Source: Leclercia sp. 29361 (lineage in GTDB: Bacteria > Pseudomonadota > Gammaproteobacteria > Enterobacterales > Enterobacteriaceae). Taken from it: DNA of 64,000 nucleotides. Positions 17,709 through 27,508 of this stretch are shown here, piece by piece. The stretch covers positions 2,728,001-2,792,000 of the forward strand of contig NZ_CP049786.1 of NCBI RefSeq assembly GCF_011290365.1, in the 5' to 3' direction. The notes beneath the pieces are model-generated. The model did not search any database and was not told the origin of the DNA. It saw only the letters and a program-made list of their open reading frames with translations. Position numbers and translations under genes: made by a program. The first letter of the stretch is position 1. Every line of letters begins with the position of its first letter.

Positions 17709-19240
17709 TGGTGCGGCTCCGTTTTGCTGGTCACATCCATCGCATCGATGCGGCGGCTGTTGAACAGGTTGAATTTATTGTCTGAACCGTGGCAACCGTC
17801 GCCGAAGGTAAAGCCACACCCGCTTTTCTCCGGGAAAGCTTCACGGGCCAGCTCACGGTGGCTGCTTGGCACCACGAAGCGATCTTCGTAGTTAGCAATC
17901 GCCAGGTAGCGGTACATCTCCTGGGCCTGCGCTTCGCTTAAGCCCACCTCTTCCAGCGCGCGAGTATCGATGACGCCGTCAACGGTCTCCGCACGTTTGA
18001 AGTGGCGCATCGCCAGCATACGTTTCAGGGCCAGCAGTACCGGCTGGGTGTCACCCGCAGTCAGCAGGTTCGCCAGATACTGCACCGGGATGCGCAGGCT
18101 TTCGACATCCGGCAGGATACCGTTGCTGCCCAGTTCGCCCGCGTCCGCCGCAGACTGAATCGGCGACAGCGGTGGCACGTACCAGACCATCGGCAATGTG
18201 CGGTATTCCGGATGCAGCGGCAGGGCCAGCTTCCAGTCCATCGCCATTTTGTAGACCGGCGACTGCTGCGCTGCGTCGATCACGCTCTGCGGAATGCCGT
18301 CGGCCAGCGCCTGAGCGATTACCTTCGGATCGTTTGGATCGAGGAACACGTCCAGCTGACGCTGATAGAGATCTTTCTCATGCTCGGTGCTTGCCGCGTT
18401 CTCAATCGCATCTGCGTCATACAGCAGCACGCCGAGGTAGCGGATACGGCCTACGCAGCTCTCGGAGCAGACGGTTGGCATCCCGGCTTCGATACGCGGG
18501 TAGCAGAAGATGCACTTCTCGGACTTACCGCTCTTCCAGTTGAAGTAGATCTTTTTGTACGGGCAGCCGGTGATGCACATACGCCAGCCGCGGCACTTGT
18601 CCTGGTCGATCAGCACGATGCCGTCTTCTTCACGCTTGTAGATGGCACCGCTCGGGCAGGTGGCGACACAGGCCGGGTTCAGGCAGTGTTCGCACAGGCG
18701 CGGCAGATACATCATGAAGGTGTTTTCGAACTGGCCGTACATCGCCTTCTGCATGTTCTCGAAGTTCTGGTCTTTGGCGCGTTTTTCAAACTCGCCGCCC
18801 AGAATCTCTTCCCAGTTTGGCCCGCTGGTGATTTTGTCCATGCGCTGACCGGTGATCAGCGAGCGTGGACGGGCGATCGGTTGGTGTTTACCTTCCGGCG
18901 CGTTGTGCAGGTTCTGGTAGTCAAAATCAAACGGCTCGTAGTAATCGTCGATGCCCGGCAGATGCGGGTTCGCGAAGATTTTACCCAGCAGCAGCGCGCG
19001 GTTACCCATGCGCGGCTGCAGTTTGCCGTTGATTTTACGGATCCAGCCGCCCTTCCACTTCTCCTGGTTTTCCCAGTCGGTCGGGAAGCCGGTGCCCGGC
19101 TTGCTTTCAACGTTGTTGAACCAGGCGTACTCCATACCTTCCCGGCTGGTCCAGACATTTTTACAGGTGACTGAGCAGGTATGACAGCCGATGCATTTAT
19201 CCAGATTCAGCACCATGCCGACTTGTGAACGAATTTTCAT
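17705..19240 (-). CDS. narH: Respiratory nitrate reductase A beta subunit NarH
   Basis: Electron-transfer subunit carrying three [4Fe-4S] and one [3Fe-4S] cluster between NarI hemes and NarG. It has 511 residues (512 in E. coli). Cysteine groups are visible at residues 16-26 (CIGCHTCSVTC), then CEHCLNPACVATC, CRGWRMCITGC and CIFC...CSESC. The Trp in CRGWRMC replaces a cysteine and marks the [3Fe-4S] site. It overlaps narG and narJ by 4 bp at each end, so the operon is tightly coupled translationally. Confidence 0.99.
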   Translation of the reverse strand: MKIRSQVGMVLNLDKCIGCHTCSVTCKNVWTSREGMEYAWFNNVESKPGTGFPTDWENQEKWKGGWIRKINGKLQPRMGNRALLLGKIFANPHLPGIDDYYEPFDFDYQNLHNAPEGKHQPIARPRSLITGQRMDKITSGPNWEEILGGEFEKRAKDQNFENMQKAMYGQFENTFMMYLPRLCEHCLNPACVATCPSGAIYKREEDGIVLIDQDKCRGWRMCITGCPYKKIYFNWKSGKSEKCIFCYPRIEAGMPTVCSESCVGRIRYLGVLLYDADAIENAASTEHEKDLYQRQLDVFLDPNDPKVIAQALADGIPQSVIDAAQQSPVYKMAMDWKLALPLHPEYRTLPMVWYVPPLSPIQSAADAGELGSNGILPDVESLRIPVQYLANLLTAGDTQPVLLALKRMLAMRHFKRAETVDGVIDTRALEEVGLSEAQAQEMYRYLAIANYEDRFVVPSSHRELAREAFPEKSGCGFTFGDGCHGSDNKFNLFNSRRIDAMDVTSKTEPHQ

Positions 19241-22200
19241 TTTACGCTCTCCTGTACCTGGTCATTACCTTCGCCGTCTAACCAGTTAATATTCTTCATC
19301 TTACGTACCACCACGAACTCATCGCGGTTCGATCCTACGGTGCCGTAGTAGTTAAAGCCGTAGGCCAGCTGCGCATAGCCGCCGATCATGTGGGTCGGCT
19401 TCGGCGTAATACGGGTCACGGAGTTGTGAATACCGCCGCGCTGCTCGGTGATTTCTGAACCCGGCAGGTTCACGATACGTTCCTGCGCGTGGTACATCAT
19501 GGTCATCCCGGCCGGCACACGCTGGCTCACTACCGCACGCGCCGTCAGGGCACCGTTGCTGTTGAACACTTCGATCCAGTCGTTATCTTCGATACCCAGA
19601 TCTTTGGCGTCCGCTTCGCTCATCCAGACAATCGGGCCACCGCGCGACAGGGTCAGCATCAGCAGGTTGTCGCTGTAGGTGGAGTGGATACCCCACTTCT
19701 GGTGCGGCGTCAGGAAGTTCAGCGCCTTCTCCGGGTTACCGTTGGATTTCTTGCCCATAACGGCTTTCACAGAACGGGTGTCGATTGGCGGACGGTACAC
19801 CAGCAGGCTCTCACCGAAGTCACGCATCCACTGGTGATCCTGATACAGCGACTGACGGCCGGTCAGGGTACGCCATGGGATCAGCTCGTGAACGTTGGTA
19901 TAACCGGCGTTGTAGGAGACGTGCTCATCTTCCAGACCAGACCAGGTCGGGCTGGAGATGATTTTGCGCGGTTGGGCCTGAATATCGCGGAAGCGGATCT
20001 TCTCGTCTTCTTTATTCAGCGCCAGATGGGTATGGTCGCGACCGGTAAATTCACTCAGCGCAGCCCAGGCCTTCACCGACACCTGGCCGTTGGTTTCCGG
20101 GGCCAGGGTCAGGATCATCTCTGCCGCATCAATCGCCGTGTTCAGCATTGGCTGGCCTTTGGCCGGGCCGTCCGCTTTGGTGTAGTTGAGCTTACGCAGC
20201 AGATCCATTTCGGTCTGGGTGTTCCAGGCGATGCCTTTTCCGCCGTTACCGATTTTCTCCATCAGCGGACCGATAGAGGTAAAGCGCTCGTACGTTGCCG
20301 GATAATCACGCTCAACCGGAATGATGTGCGGTGCTGTCACGCCCGGGATCAGGTCGCATTCGCCTTTTTTCCAGTCCTTCACGTCCAGCGGCTGCGCCAG
20401 TTCGGCGGCGGAGTCGTGCTGGATTGGCAGCGTGACCACGTCGGTCTCTTTGCCCAGATGGCCCACGCAGACTTCGGAGAATTTCTTCGCGATGTCTTTG
20501 TAGATATCCCAGTCGCTCTTCGATTCCCAGGCCGGATCAACGGCGGCAGAGAGCGGATGAATAAACGGATGCATATCCGAGGTATTCATGTCGTCTTTTT
20601 CATACCAGGTGGCCGTCGGCAGCACGATGTCGGAGTAGAGGCAGGTGCTGGAGAGACGGAAGTCCAGAGTCACCACCAGATCCAGTTTGCCGTCGAGACC
20701 GTTGTCTTTCCACTCCACCTCTTCAGGCATCACGCCGCCCTGCTTGCCGAGATCTTTACCCTGGATACCGTTTTCGGTCCCGAGCAGGTATTTCAGCATG
20801 TACTCGTGGCCTTTACCGGACGAGCCCAGCAGGTTGGAGCGCCAGATGAACAGGTTACGCGGGTGGTTTTTACCGTTCTCAGGCTGTTCAGCCGCAAAGC
20901 GAATCGAGCCCTCTTTCAGGGATTTGACGGTGTAATCCACCGGGGTCATCCCGGCTTTCTTCGCCTCTTCTGCGATGCGCAGCGGGTTGGTTCCCAGCTG
21001 AGGTGCGGACGGCAGCCAGCCCATGCGCTCTGCACGCACGTTGAAATCGATCAGGTGGCCGCTGTAGCGGGATTTATCCGCCATCGGGGAGAGCAGCTCC
21101 TGGGCAGTCACCGTCTCGTAGCGCCACTGGCTGGAGTGGTTATAGAAGTAAGAGGTGCTGTTCATGTGACGTGCCGGACGCTGCCAGTCGAGGGCAAACG
21201 CCAGCGGCTGCCAGCCGGTCTGCGGACGCAGTTTTTCCTGGCCGACATAGTGCGCCCAGCCGCCGCCGCTCTGACCGACGCAGCCGCAGAAGATCAGCAT
21301 GTTGATCAGGCCACGATAGTTCATATCGAGGTGATACCAGTGGTTCAGACCGGCACCGACGATGATCATTGACCGACCGTGGGTCTTGTCTGCGTTATCA
21401 GCAAATTCACGCGCGGTACGGATGATGTGCGCCCGCGGAACACCGGTGATCTGCTCTGCCCAGGCCGGGGTGTAAGCTTTGACGTCGTCATAGCTGGTAG
21501 CGCAGTTTTCATCGTTCAGACCGCGCTCCAGGCCGTAGTTGGCCAGGGTCAGGTCGTAAACGGTGGTCACCAGCGCGGTAGAACCATCGGCCAGCTGCAG
21601 GCGTTTCACCGGCAGTTTGTGCATCAGGACGTTCTGGAGTTCAACCTTGTTGAAGTGCTCAGACCCTTCGCCGCCGAAGTACGGGAAGCCGACGTCAGCG
21701 ATCTCGTCCTGGCTGCCCAGCATGCTCAGACGCAGTTCGGTCTCTTCGCCCGTCGCGCCATTACGCTGCTCGAGGTTCCACTTGCCCTTCTCGCCCCAGC
21801 GGAAGCCGATAGAGCCGTTCGGAGCAATCATGTCGCCATTGCTGTTGTAAGCAACGGTTTTCCATTCCGGGTTGTTTTCCTGGCCCAGCGCATCCACCAG
21901 GTCAGCGGCACGCAGCATACGGCCTGCGGCGTAGTAACCGTCACGCTCTTCCAGCATCACCAGCATCGGCATGTCGGTATATTTGCGCACGTAGTCGGTG
22001 AAGTACTGGCTTGGCTTGTCGAGGTGGAACTCACGCAGCATCACGTGCCCCATCGCCAGCGCCATCGCGGCATCGGTACCCTGCTTCGGTGCCAGCCACA
22101 GGTCGCACAGTTTGGCGATTTCGGCGTAGTCCGGGGTTACGGCAACGGTTTTGGTGCCTTTGTAACGCACTTCGGTAAAGAAGTGGGCGTCCGGGGTACG

Positions 22201-22980
22201 GGTCTGTGGCACGTTAGAGCCCCAGGCGATGATGTAGCTGGAGTTGTACCAGTCAGCGGATTCCGGCACGTCAGTCTGCTCACCCCAGGTCTGCGGAGAC
22301 GCAGGCGGCAGGTCGCAGTACCAGTCATAGAAGCTCAGGCAGGTTCCGCCAATCAGGGAGAGGTAGCGGGCGCCGGACGCATAGGAGACCATCGACATCG
22401 CCGGGATCGGCGAGAAGCCTGCAACACGGTCCGGGCCGTAGGTTTTGACGGTATAGACGTTAGAGGCGGCAATCAGCTCATTCACTTCCTGCCAGGAGGA
22501 GCGGACAAAGCCGCCGCGACCGCGGGCCTGCTTGAAGCTTTTCGCTTTGTCGGCGTCTTCGATAATGGATGCCCAGGCATCAACCGGATCGCTGTGCTGC
22601 ACTTTCGCTTCACGCCACATCTTCATCAGGCGTTTACGCATCAGCGGGTATTTCAGACGGTTGGCGCTGTAGAGATACCATGAGTAGCTGGCGCCACGCG
22701 GGCAGCCACGCGGTTCGTGGTTTGGCATATCCGGACGGGTACGCGGGTAGTCCGTCTGCTGCATTTCCCAGGTCACCAGACCGTTTTTCACGAAAATCTT
22801 CCAGCTGCATGAGCCGGTGCAGTTTACGCCGTGGGTGGAGCGGACAACTTTGTCATGCTGCCAGCGCTGACGGTAACCGTCTTCCCAGTCCCGGTTGGTC
22901 TCCAGAACCTGGCCGTGCCCATCGGCAAAAGTCTCACCCTTCTGTTTGAAGTAGCGAAACCGGTCCAAAAATTTGCTCAT
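19237..22980 (-). CDS. narG: Respiratory nitrate reductase A alpha subunit NarG
   Basis: Catalytic subunit that reduces nitrate to nitrite at a Mo-bis-MGD centre on the cytoplasmic face during anaerobic respiration. The 1247 residues equal E. coli NarG. The FS0 cluster ligands are the unusual His50, Cys54 and Cys58 (STHGVNCTGSC) plus a Cys in PRGCPRGASY. The Mo-ligand aspartate lies in SADWYNSSYIIAWGSN. The C-terminal cofactor-binding domain contains GNPEKALNFLTPHQKWGIHS. The operon promoter upstream has FNR and NarL sites in the E. coli arrangement. The start ATG 22980 follows an AGGAGA ribosome site. Confidence 0.99.
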   Translation of the reverse strand: MSKFLDRFRYFKQKGETFADGHGQVLETNRDWEDGYRQRWQHDKVVRSTHGVNCTGSCSWKIFVKNGLVTWEMQQTDYPRTRPDMPNHEPRGCPRGASYSWYLYSANRLKYPLMRKRLMKMWREAKVQHSDPVDAWASIIEDADKAKSFKQARGRGGFVRSSWQEVNELIAASNVYTVKTYGPDRVAGFSPIPAMSMVSYASGARYLSLIGGTCLSFYDWYCDLPPASPQTWGEQTDVPESADWYNSSYIIAWGSNVPQTRTPDAHFFTEVRYKGTKTVAVTPDYAEIAKLCDLWLAPKQGTDAAMALAMGHVMLREFHLDKPSQYFTDYVRKYTDMPMLVMLEERDGYYAAGRMLRAADLVDALGQENNPEWKTVAYNSNGDMIAPNGSIGFRWGEKGKWNLEQRNGATGEETELRLSMLGSQDEIADVGFPYFGGEGSEHFNKVELQNVLMHKLPVKRLQLADGSTALVTTVYDLTLANYGLERGLNDENCATSYDDVKAYTPAWAEQITGVPRAHIIRTAREFADNADKTHGRSMIIVGAGLNHWYHLDMNYRGLINMLIFCGCVGQSGGGWAHYVGQEKLRPQTGWQPLAFALDWQRPARHMNSTSYFYNHSSQWRYETVTAQELLSPMADKSRYSGHLIDFNVRAERMGWLPSAPQLGTNPLRIAEEAKKAGMTPVDYTVKSLKEGSIRFAAEQPENGKNHPRNLFIWRSNLLGSSGKGHEYMLKYLLGTENGIQGKDLGKQGGVMPEEVEWKDNGLDGKLDLVVTLDFRLSSTCLYSDIVLPTATWYEKDDMNTSDMHPFIHPLSAAVDPAWESKSDWDIYKDIAKKFSEVCVGHLGKETDVVTLPIQHDSAAELAQPLDVKDWKKGECDLIPGVTAPHIIPVERDYPATYERFTSIGPLMEKIGNGGKGIAWNTQTEMDLLRKLNYTKADGPAKGQPMLNTAIDAAEMILTLAPETNGQVSVKAWAALSEFTGRDHTHLALNKEDEKIRFRDIQAQPRKIISSPTWSGLEDEHVSYNAGYTNVHELIPWRTLTGRQSLYQDHQWMRDFGESLLVYRPPIDTRSVKAVMGKKSNGNPEKALNFLTPHQKWGIHSTYSDNLLMLTLSRGGPIVWMSEADAKDLGIEDNDWIEVFNSNGALTARAVVSQRVPAGMTMMYHAQERIVNLPGSEITEQRGGIHNSVTRITPKPTHMIGGYAQLAYGFNYYGTVGSNRDEFVVVRKMKNINWLDGEGNDQVQESVK

Positions 22981-23066
22981 CGGGTATCTCCTGTGTGGAG
23001 CCTGTGGCTCTCTAAATCGACATTGCTGATTTGCAGCGAAGGTAACGCTATGAAAGATGGTGAGAA

Positions 23067-23080
23067 TTGATAACGATCAA
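23067..23080 (-). promoter_or_regulatory. FNR site of the narG promoter
   Basis: TTGATAACGATCAA is a perfect TTGAT-N4-ATCAA FNR palindrome. If it is centred at -41.5 as in E. coli, transcription starts near 23032, about 50 nt before the narG ATG. Confidence 0.93.
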
Positions 23081-23117
23081 GAGGAACGGGGGATGTTAAG
23101 CGCGGCTAATCCGCGAC

Positions 23118-23124
23118 TACCCCT
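23118..23124. promoter_or_regulatory. NarL heptamer near -89 of narG
   Basis: TACCCCT fits the NarL heptamer TACYYMT exactly. Measured from the inferred start at 23032 it centres at about -89, the position of an E. coli narG heptamer. Confidence 0.7.
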
Positions 23125-23206
23125 AAAGCGGTACAAAACCCAACATATCAACCTGCTGTTTTATATGGATATTTTGTATTTATCGTACAAAAGCACGCGT
23201 GGCAGA

Positions 23207-23230
23207 TACCTGGAGGGGTATTAAGGGGTA
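23207..23230. promoter_or_regulatory. Upstream NarL heptamer cluster of narG (about -185 and -195)
   Basis: Two perfect heptamers read on the minus strand (agggGTA at 23214-23220 and again at 23224-23230), plus a TACCTGG half facing them at 23207-23213. Their centres fall at about -185 and -195 from the inferred narG start, matching the distal NarL region that acts through IHF-induced looping in E. coli. Confidence 0.75.
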
Positions 23231-23316
23231 GAGCCCCCTGATTAGCGATGGCGATCACAGCGGCTGCGCGGCGGCCGGGGTTATACCCTTAAGTATGTTG
23301 TAACTAATATCGGGAT

Positions 23317-23342
23317 AAAAAAAGCGCGGCACCAGGCCGCGC
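23317..23342 (-). terminator. Intrinsic terminator of narK
   Basis: On the minus strand a 7-bp stem GCGCGGC/GCCGCGC (23324-23330 with 23336-23342, 5-nt loop) is followed by seven T. It begins 21 bp after the narK stop. Confidence 0.9.
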
Positions 23343-23362
23343 AAACGGATAATCAAACTTAC

Positions 23363-24763
23363 TTATTTTTTATTAGAATTTCGTCCATATACCAGCCAGG
23401 TGACAAACACGCAGACGATATAGAAAACAAGGAACACTTTCATGGCACCCGCCGGGGAGCCGGTCAGGTCCAGCGAGATGCCGAATGCTTTAGGGATAAA
23501 GAACCCGCCAATGGCACCAATCGCAGAGATGAAGCCCAGCGCGGCAGCAGTGTCGGTAGCCGCTTCACGCATCGCCTGCTGCTCGTCGCCGCCCTGCGCT
23601 TTGACGCGGTCCATGGTCAGCTTACGGAAGATCACCGAGATCATCTGGAAGGTCGAGGCGCTACCCAGCCCGGCGGTCAGGAACAGCACCATAAACACCG
23701 CGAAGAAGGCGCCAAAGTTGCCGCCCACGCCGTTAACCGGCAGGGTCATAAACAGCAGGCCACAGAAGATCGCCATCAGCACGAAGTTCACCAGCGTCAC
23801 GCGGGTACCGCCCAGACGGTCGGAGATCATCCCCCCGGTGGAGCGCGCCAGAGCCCCAATGAACGGGCCGAAGAAGGCGTAGTGCAGGATCTGCACGTCC
23901 GGGAACTGGGTTTTGGACAGCATCGCAAACCCGGCGGAGAAGCCGATAAAGGAGCCGAAGGTGGCGAGATAGAGCAGCGCCATGATCCACAGATGGGCAC
24001 GCTTCAGCACCGGGAGCTGTTCGCTCAGGGAGGCTTTCGACGCCGCCAGATCGTTCATGCCGAACCATGCGGCCAGGGTTAATACCACCAGGAACGGCAC
24101 CCAGATCCACGCCGCGTTCTGCAGGAACAGGTATGAGCCATCAGCCTGCTCAACGCCCGCACCGCCAAAGGCTGCGAAGATAGAAACCGAGATCGCCAGC
24201 GGCGCAATCAGCTGCATGACGCTGACGCCCATGTTGCCCAGCCCGCCGTTAATCCCCAGCGCGCCACCCTGCTTCTGTTTCGGGAAGAAGAAGCTGATGT
24301 TAGCCATGCTGGAGGCAAAGTTAGCGCCCGCAAAGCCACACAGCAGAGAGATAATCACAAAGACGCTGAACGGCGTAGAGGTATCCTGCACCGCAAAGCC
24401 CAGCCACACGCACGGAATAATCATGATCCCGGTACTGAACGCGGTCCAGCGGCGGCCGCCAAACAGCGGCACCATAAAGGCATAAGGCACACGCAGCAAC
24501 GCACCGGAGAGCGCCGGTAGCGCCGTTAACATAAACAGCTGGTCGGTAGTAAACGTAAAGCCCACTTTTGGCAGGTTAACGGCGACGGCGCTGAACAACA
24601 TCCAGACGCAGAACGCCAGCAGCAAACAAGGAACGGAAATCCACAGATTACGACTGGCTATGCGTTGACCGCGCTGTTGCCAGAACGCCGGATCTTCCGG
24701 ACGCCACTCCGTAATGACCGGGCCGGAATCCCTTTCGGGGGTAGTTGCGTGACTCATAGACAC
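23363..24763 (-). CDS. narK: Nitrate/nitrite antiporter NarK
   Basis: Major-facilitator protein of the inner membrane that exchanges external nitrate for nitrite made by NarGHI. It has 466 residues (463 in E. coli). Twelve hydrophobic helices are visible. The nitrate signature glycine-rich motifs are present in helix 5 (FAGANFASSMANISFFFP) and helix 11 (a GFISAIGAIGGFFIP segment), together with arginines in the pore helices (ALLRVPYAF, IGALARSTGG). It is transcribed divergently from narXL, with an FNR site and NarL heptamers between them, and has its own terminator before narG. Confidence 0.98.
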   Translation of the reverse strand: MSMSHATTPERDSGPVITEWRPEDPAFWQQRGQRIASRNLWISVPCLLLAFCVWMLFSAVAVNLPKVGFTFTTDQLFMLTALPALSGALLRVPYAFMVPLFGGRRWTAFSTGIMIIPCVWLGFAVQDTSTPFSVFVIISLLCGFAGANFASSMANISFFFPKQKQGGALGINGGLGNMGVSVMQLIAPLAISVSIFAAFGGAGVEQADGSYLFLQNAAWIWVPFLVVLTLAAWFGMNDLAASKASLSEQLPVLKRAHLWIMALLYLATFGSFIGFSAGFAMLSKTQFPDVQILHYAFFGPFIGALARSTGGMISDRLGGTRVTLVNFVLMAIFCGLLFMTLPVNGVGGNFGAFFAVFMVLFLTAGLGSASTFQMISVIFRKLTMDRVKAQGGDEQQAMREAATDTAAALGFISAIGAIGGFFIPKAFGISLDLTGSPAGAMKVFLVFYIVCVFVTWLVYGRNSNKK

Positions 24764-24815
24764 CTCTGATTCTTAAAAGATGCTACAAAGATCAGGGTTT
24801 TAAGCCGACAGGAAG

Positions 24816-24829
24816 TTGATATAAATCAA
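24816..24829 (-). promoter_or_regulatory. FNR site of the narK promoter
   Basis: TTGATATAAATCAA is a perfect FNR palindrome, 53 bp before the narK ATG, in the same place as the E. coli narK FNR site. Confidence 0.92.
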
Positions 24830-24866
24830 GGGCAAGGCAGGCAAATTCCGGCGGAAAAAGTTGATG

Positions 24867-24882
24867 TACTCCCTGGTGAGTA
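24867..24882. promoter_or_regulatory. NarL/NarP 7-2-7 palindrome between narK and narX
   Basis: TACTCCC (24867-24873), a 2-bp gap, then GTGAGTA (24876-24882, the complement of TACTCAC) form the inverted 7-2-7 arrangement preferred by NarL and NarP. Further single heptamer-like words occur at 24924-24930 and 24935-24941. Confidence 0.75.
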
Positions 24883-25066
24883 GCCCATTCCGCTAAAAAA
24901 GGTGTGGTTTTTCACTGGACTGCTACTCCCCGCTTACCCCCTCCCCCCATTCATCAGACAAATGGCAATTAATGGGTAATCCTTTTTAGGTATGGGTATA
25001 CTCCAGGGTATGGCTGAGAATAGAGCCCTTGCCGAGTTCAGGCATTGTCAGGAGCCAGACTACCCT

Positions 25067-26863
25067 ATGTTTAAACGCTGTTTTTCACCGCTGACGCTGG
25101 TTAACCAACTGGTGCTGATTGTCATGCTGTCTACCGCAATCGGGGTGGCGGGAATGGCAATTTCCGGCTGGCTGGTGCAGGGCGTTCAGGGCAGCGCGCA
25201 CGCCATTAACAAAGCCGGTTCGCTGCGCATGCAGAGCTATCGCCTGCTGGCGGCGATCCCGCTGGAAGCCAAAGATCAGGTCCTCCTTGATGAGATGAAT
25301 GCCACGGCCTTCAGCCCGGTGCTGCAAAGCGCGGCGCAGCACGATGACCAACAGGCGCAGCTGAAAGCCCTGCAGGATTACTGGCAAAACCAGCTGGCAC
25401 CGGGCCTGCGGCAGGCACAAAACCCTGACGCGGTCGCCAGTGATATCTCCGCTTTTGTCAGCCGGATCGATAATCTGGTCACCGCCTTCGACAGCAGCAC
25501 CGAACAGCGCATTGCGCGGGTAGTGGTGATGCAGCGGCTGATGGTGCTGTTTATGGCCCTGCTGCTGGTGTTCACCATTATCTGGCTGCGTGCCCGGCTG
25601 TTGCATCCCTGGCGACAGCTGCTGGCGGTGGCCCGGGCGGTTACCCAGCGCGATTTTACCCAACGCGCGCACATTAACGGTCGCAATGAGATGGCGATGC
25701 TCGGCGAAGCGCTGAACACCATGTCCGGGGAGCTGGCCGAAAGCTATGCGGTACTGGAGCAGCGGGTGCGGGAAAAAACTGCCGGGCTGGAGCAGAAAAA
25801 CGAGATCCTCTCCTTCCTCTGGCAGGCCAACCGCCGCCTGCACTCTCAGGTACCGCTGTGCGAGCGGCTCTCGCCGGTGCTTAACGGCCTGCAGAATCTG
25901 ACCCTGCTGCACGACATTGAGCTGCGGGTGTATGACATGGAAGATGAAGAGAATCACCAGGAATTTACCTGTCAGTCAGATATGAGCTGCGATGAAATCG
26001 GCTGCCACCTCTGTCCGCGCAGCCTGCCGCCGCTGACCACCAGCGGCACAACCCTGAAGTGGCGGCTGGCGGATAACCTGACACAGTACGGCATTTTACT
26101 GGCTACCCTGCCGGCCGGACGCCACCTTAACCACGATCAGCAGCAGCTGGTGGATACCCTGGTGGAGCAGCTGACCGCCACCCTGGCGCTCGACCGCCAC
26201 CAGGAAAAACAGCAGCAGCTGATTGTGATGGAAGAGCGCGCCACCATCGCCCGGGAGCTGCACGACTCCATCGCCCAGTCGCTCTCCTGTATGAAGATGC
26301 AGGTCAGCTGTCTGCAGATGCAGGACACCGACCTGCCGGAGAGCCACAAACAGCTGTTGAGCCAGATCCGCAATGAGCTGAACACCTCCTGGGTGCAGCT
26401 CCGCGAGTTGCTGACCACCTTCCGCCTGCAGCTGACGGAGCCCGGTCTTCGTCCGGCGCTGGAGGCCAGCTGCCAGGAGTTCAGCGCCCGGCTCGGCTTT
26501 ACCGTCTCGCTGGATTACCAGCTTCCACCGCGGTTTGTCCCCTCTCACCAGGCCATTCATCTGCTGCAGATCGCCCGGGAAGCGTTAAGCAACGCGCTGA
26601 AACATTCCGGGGCGACGGCGGTTTCGCTCACCGTCAGTCAACACGACAACCAGGTCAAACTGGTGGTGCGCGACAACGGCCGCGGTTTACCGGCCAACGC
26701 CGAAAGAAGTAACCACTACGGTCTGATTATTATGCGCGACCGCGCACAAAGTCTGCGTGGAGATTGTCAGGTCCGTCCAGGCGAGTCTGGCGGAACGGAC
26801 GTTATTGTCACCTTTATTCCCGAAAAGCCTCTTTTCACTGCCCAAGGAGAACACCATGTCTAA
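25067..26863 (+). CDS. narX: Nitrate/nitrite sensor histidine kinase NarX
   Basis: Inner-membrane sensor that detects periplasmic nitrate and nitrite and phosphorylates NarL (and NarP). Starting at ATG 25067 ([14 protein letters not shown]) gives 598 residues, exactly the E. coli length; an upstream ATG at 24992 adds an unrelated extension. The P-box that binds nitrate is at about residues 42-58 ([17 protein letters not shown]), between two transmembrane helices. HAMP, a cysteine-containing central module ([11 protein letters not shown]) and the HisKA_3 dimerisation region follow, with the phosphorylated His in [13 protein letters not shown] near residue 399. A HATPase domain with DNGRGLP ends the protein. 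The narL start overlaps its 3' end by 8 bp. Confidence 0.97.
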   Translation: MFKRCFSPLTLVNQLVLIVMLSTAIGVAGMAISGWLVQGVQGSAHAINKAGSLRMQSYRLLAAIPLEAKDQVLLDEMNATAFSPVLQSAAQHDDQQAQLKALQDYWQNQLAPGLRQAQNPDAVASDISAFVSRIDNLVTAFDSSTEQRIARVVVMQRLMVLFMALLLVFTIIWLRARLLHPWRQLLAVARAVTQRDFTQRAHINGRNEMAMLGEALNTMSGELAESYAVLEQRVREKTAGLEQKNEILSFLWQANRRLHSQVPLCERLSPVLNGLQNLTLLHDIELRVYDMEDEENHQEFTCQSDMSCDEIGCHLCPRSLPPLTTSGTTLKWRLADNLTQYGILLATLPAGRHLNHDQQQLVDTLVEQLTATLALDRHQEKQQQLIVMEERATIARELHDSIAQSLSCMKMQVSCLQMQDTDLPESHKQLLSQIRNELNTSWVQLRELLTTFRLQLTEPGLRPALEASCQEFSARLGFTVSLDYQLPPRFVPSHQAIHLLQIAREALSNALKHSGATAVSLTVSQHDNQVKLVVRDNGRGLPANAERSNHYGLIIMRDRAQSLRGDCQVRPGESGGTDVIVTFIPEKPLFTAQGEHHV

Positions 26864-27506
26864 TCAGGAGCCAGCCACAATCCTGCTGATCGACGATCAT
26901 CCGATGCTGCGCACCGGCGTAAAACAACTTATCAGCATGGCCTCGGATATCACCGTCGTGGGCGAAGCCAGCAACGGTGAACAGGGCATTGAACTGGCCG
27001 AGGCGCTCGATCCTGATTTGATCCTGCTCGACCTGAATATGCCCGGCATGAACGGCCTTGAAACCCTGGACAAGCTGCGCGAGAAATCGCTCTCCGGCCG
27101 GGTGGTGGTGTTCAGCGTCTCCAACCATGAAGAGGACGTGGTCACCGCCCTGAAACGCGGCGCCGATGGCTACCTGCTGAAAGATATGGAACCGGAAGAG
27201 CTGTTGAAATCCCTGCAGCAGGCGGCGGCCGGTGACATGGTCCTGAGCGAAGCCCTGACCCCGGTGCTGGCGGCCAGCCTGCGCGCCAACCGCGCTACCT
27301 CTGACCGCGACGTCAGCCAGCTGACCCCGCGCGAACGCGATATCCTCAAGCTGATTGCCCAGGGGCTGCCGAACAAGATGATTGCTCGTCGCCTGGACAT
27401 CACCGAAAGCACGGTTAAAGTGCACGTGAAACATATGCTGAAGAAGATGAAGCTGAAATCTCGCGTGGAAGCCGCGGTGTGGGTCCATCAGGAACGCATT
27501 TTCTGA
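26856..27506 (+). CDS. narL: Nitrate/nitrite response regulator NarL
   Basis: Binds TACYYMT heptamers to activate narGHJI and narK and to repress fermentation genes such as adhE when nitrate is present. The 216 residues starting at ATG 26856, after an AAGGAGA ribosome site, equal E. coli NarL. The receiver domain has Asp13/Asp14 and the phospho-acceptor Asp59 in [10 protein letters not shown]. The LuxR-type helix-turn-helix is C-terminal ([20 protein letters not shown] and the recognition helix after it). It is translated coupled to narX. Only 2 bp separate its stop from that of the convergent ychO, with no intrinsic terminator in between. Confidence 0.98.
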   Translation: MSNQEPATILLIDDHPMLRTGVKQLISMASDITVVGEASNGEQGIELAEALDPDLILLDLNMPGMNGLETLDKLREKSLSGRVVVFSVSNHEEDVVTALKRGADGYLLKDMEPEELLKSLQQAAAGDMVLSEALTPVLAASLRANRATSDRDVSQLTPRERDILKLIAQGLPNKMIARRLDITESTVKVHVKHMLKKMKLKSRVEAAVWVHQERIF

Positions 27507-27508
27507 GT

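Noticed and set aside
19489-22683. Long plus-strand frames (627 and 434 codons) opposite narG
   Set aside because: Antisense to narG, Arg/His/Gln-rich composition typical of shadow frames in GC-rich genes.
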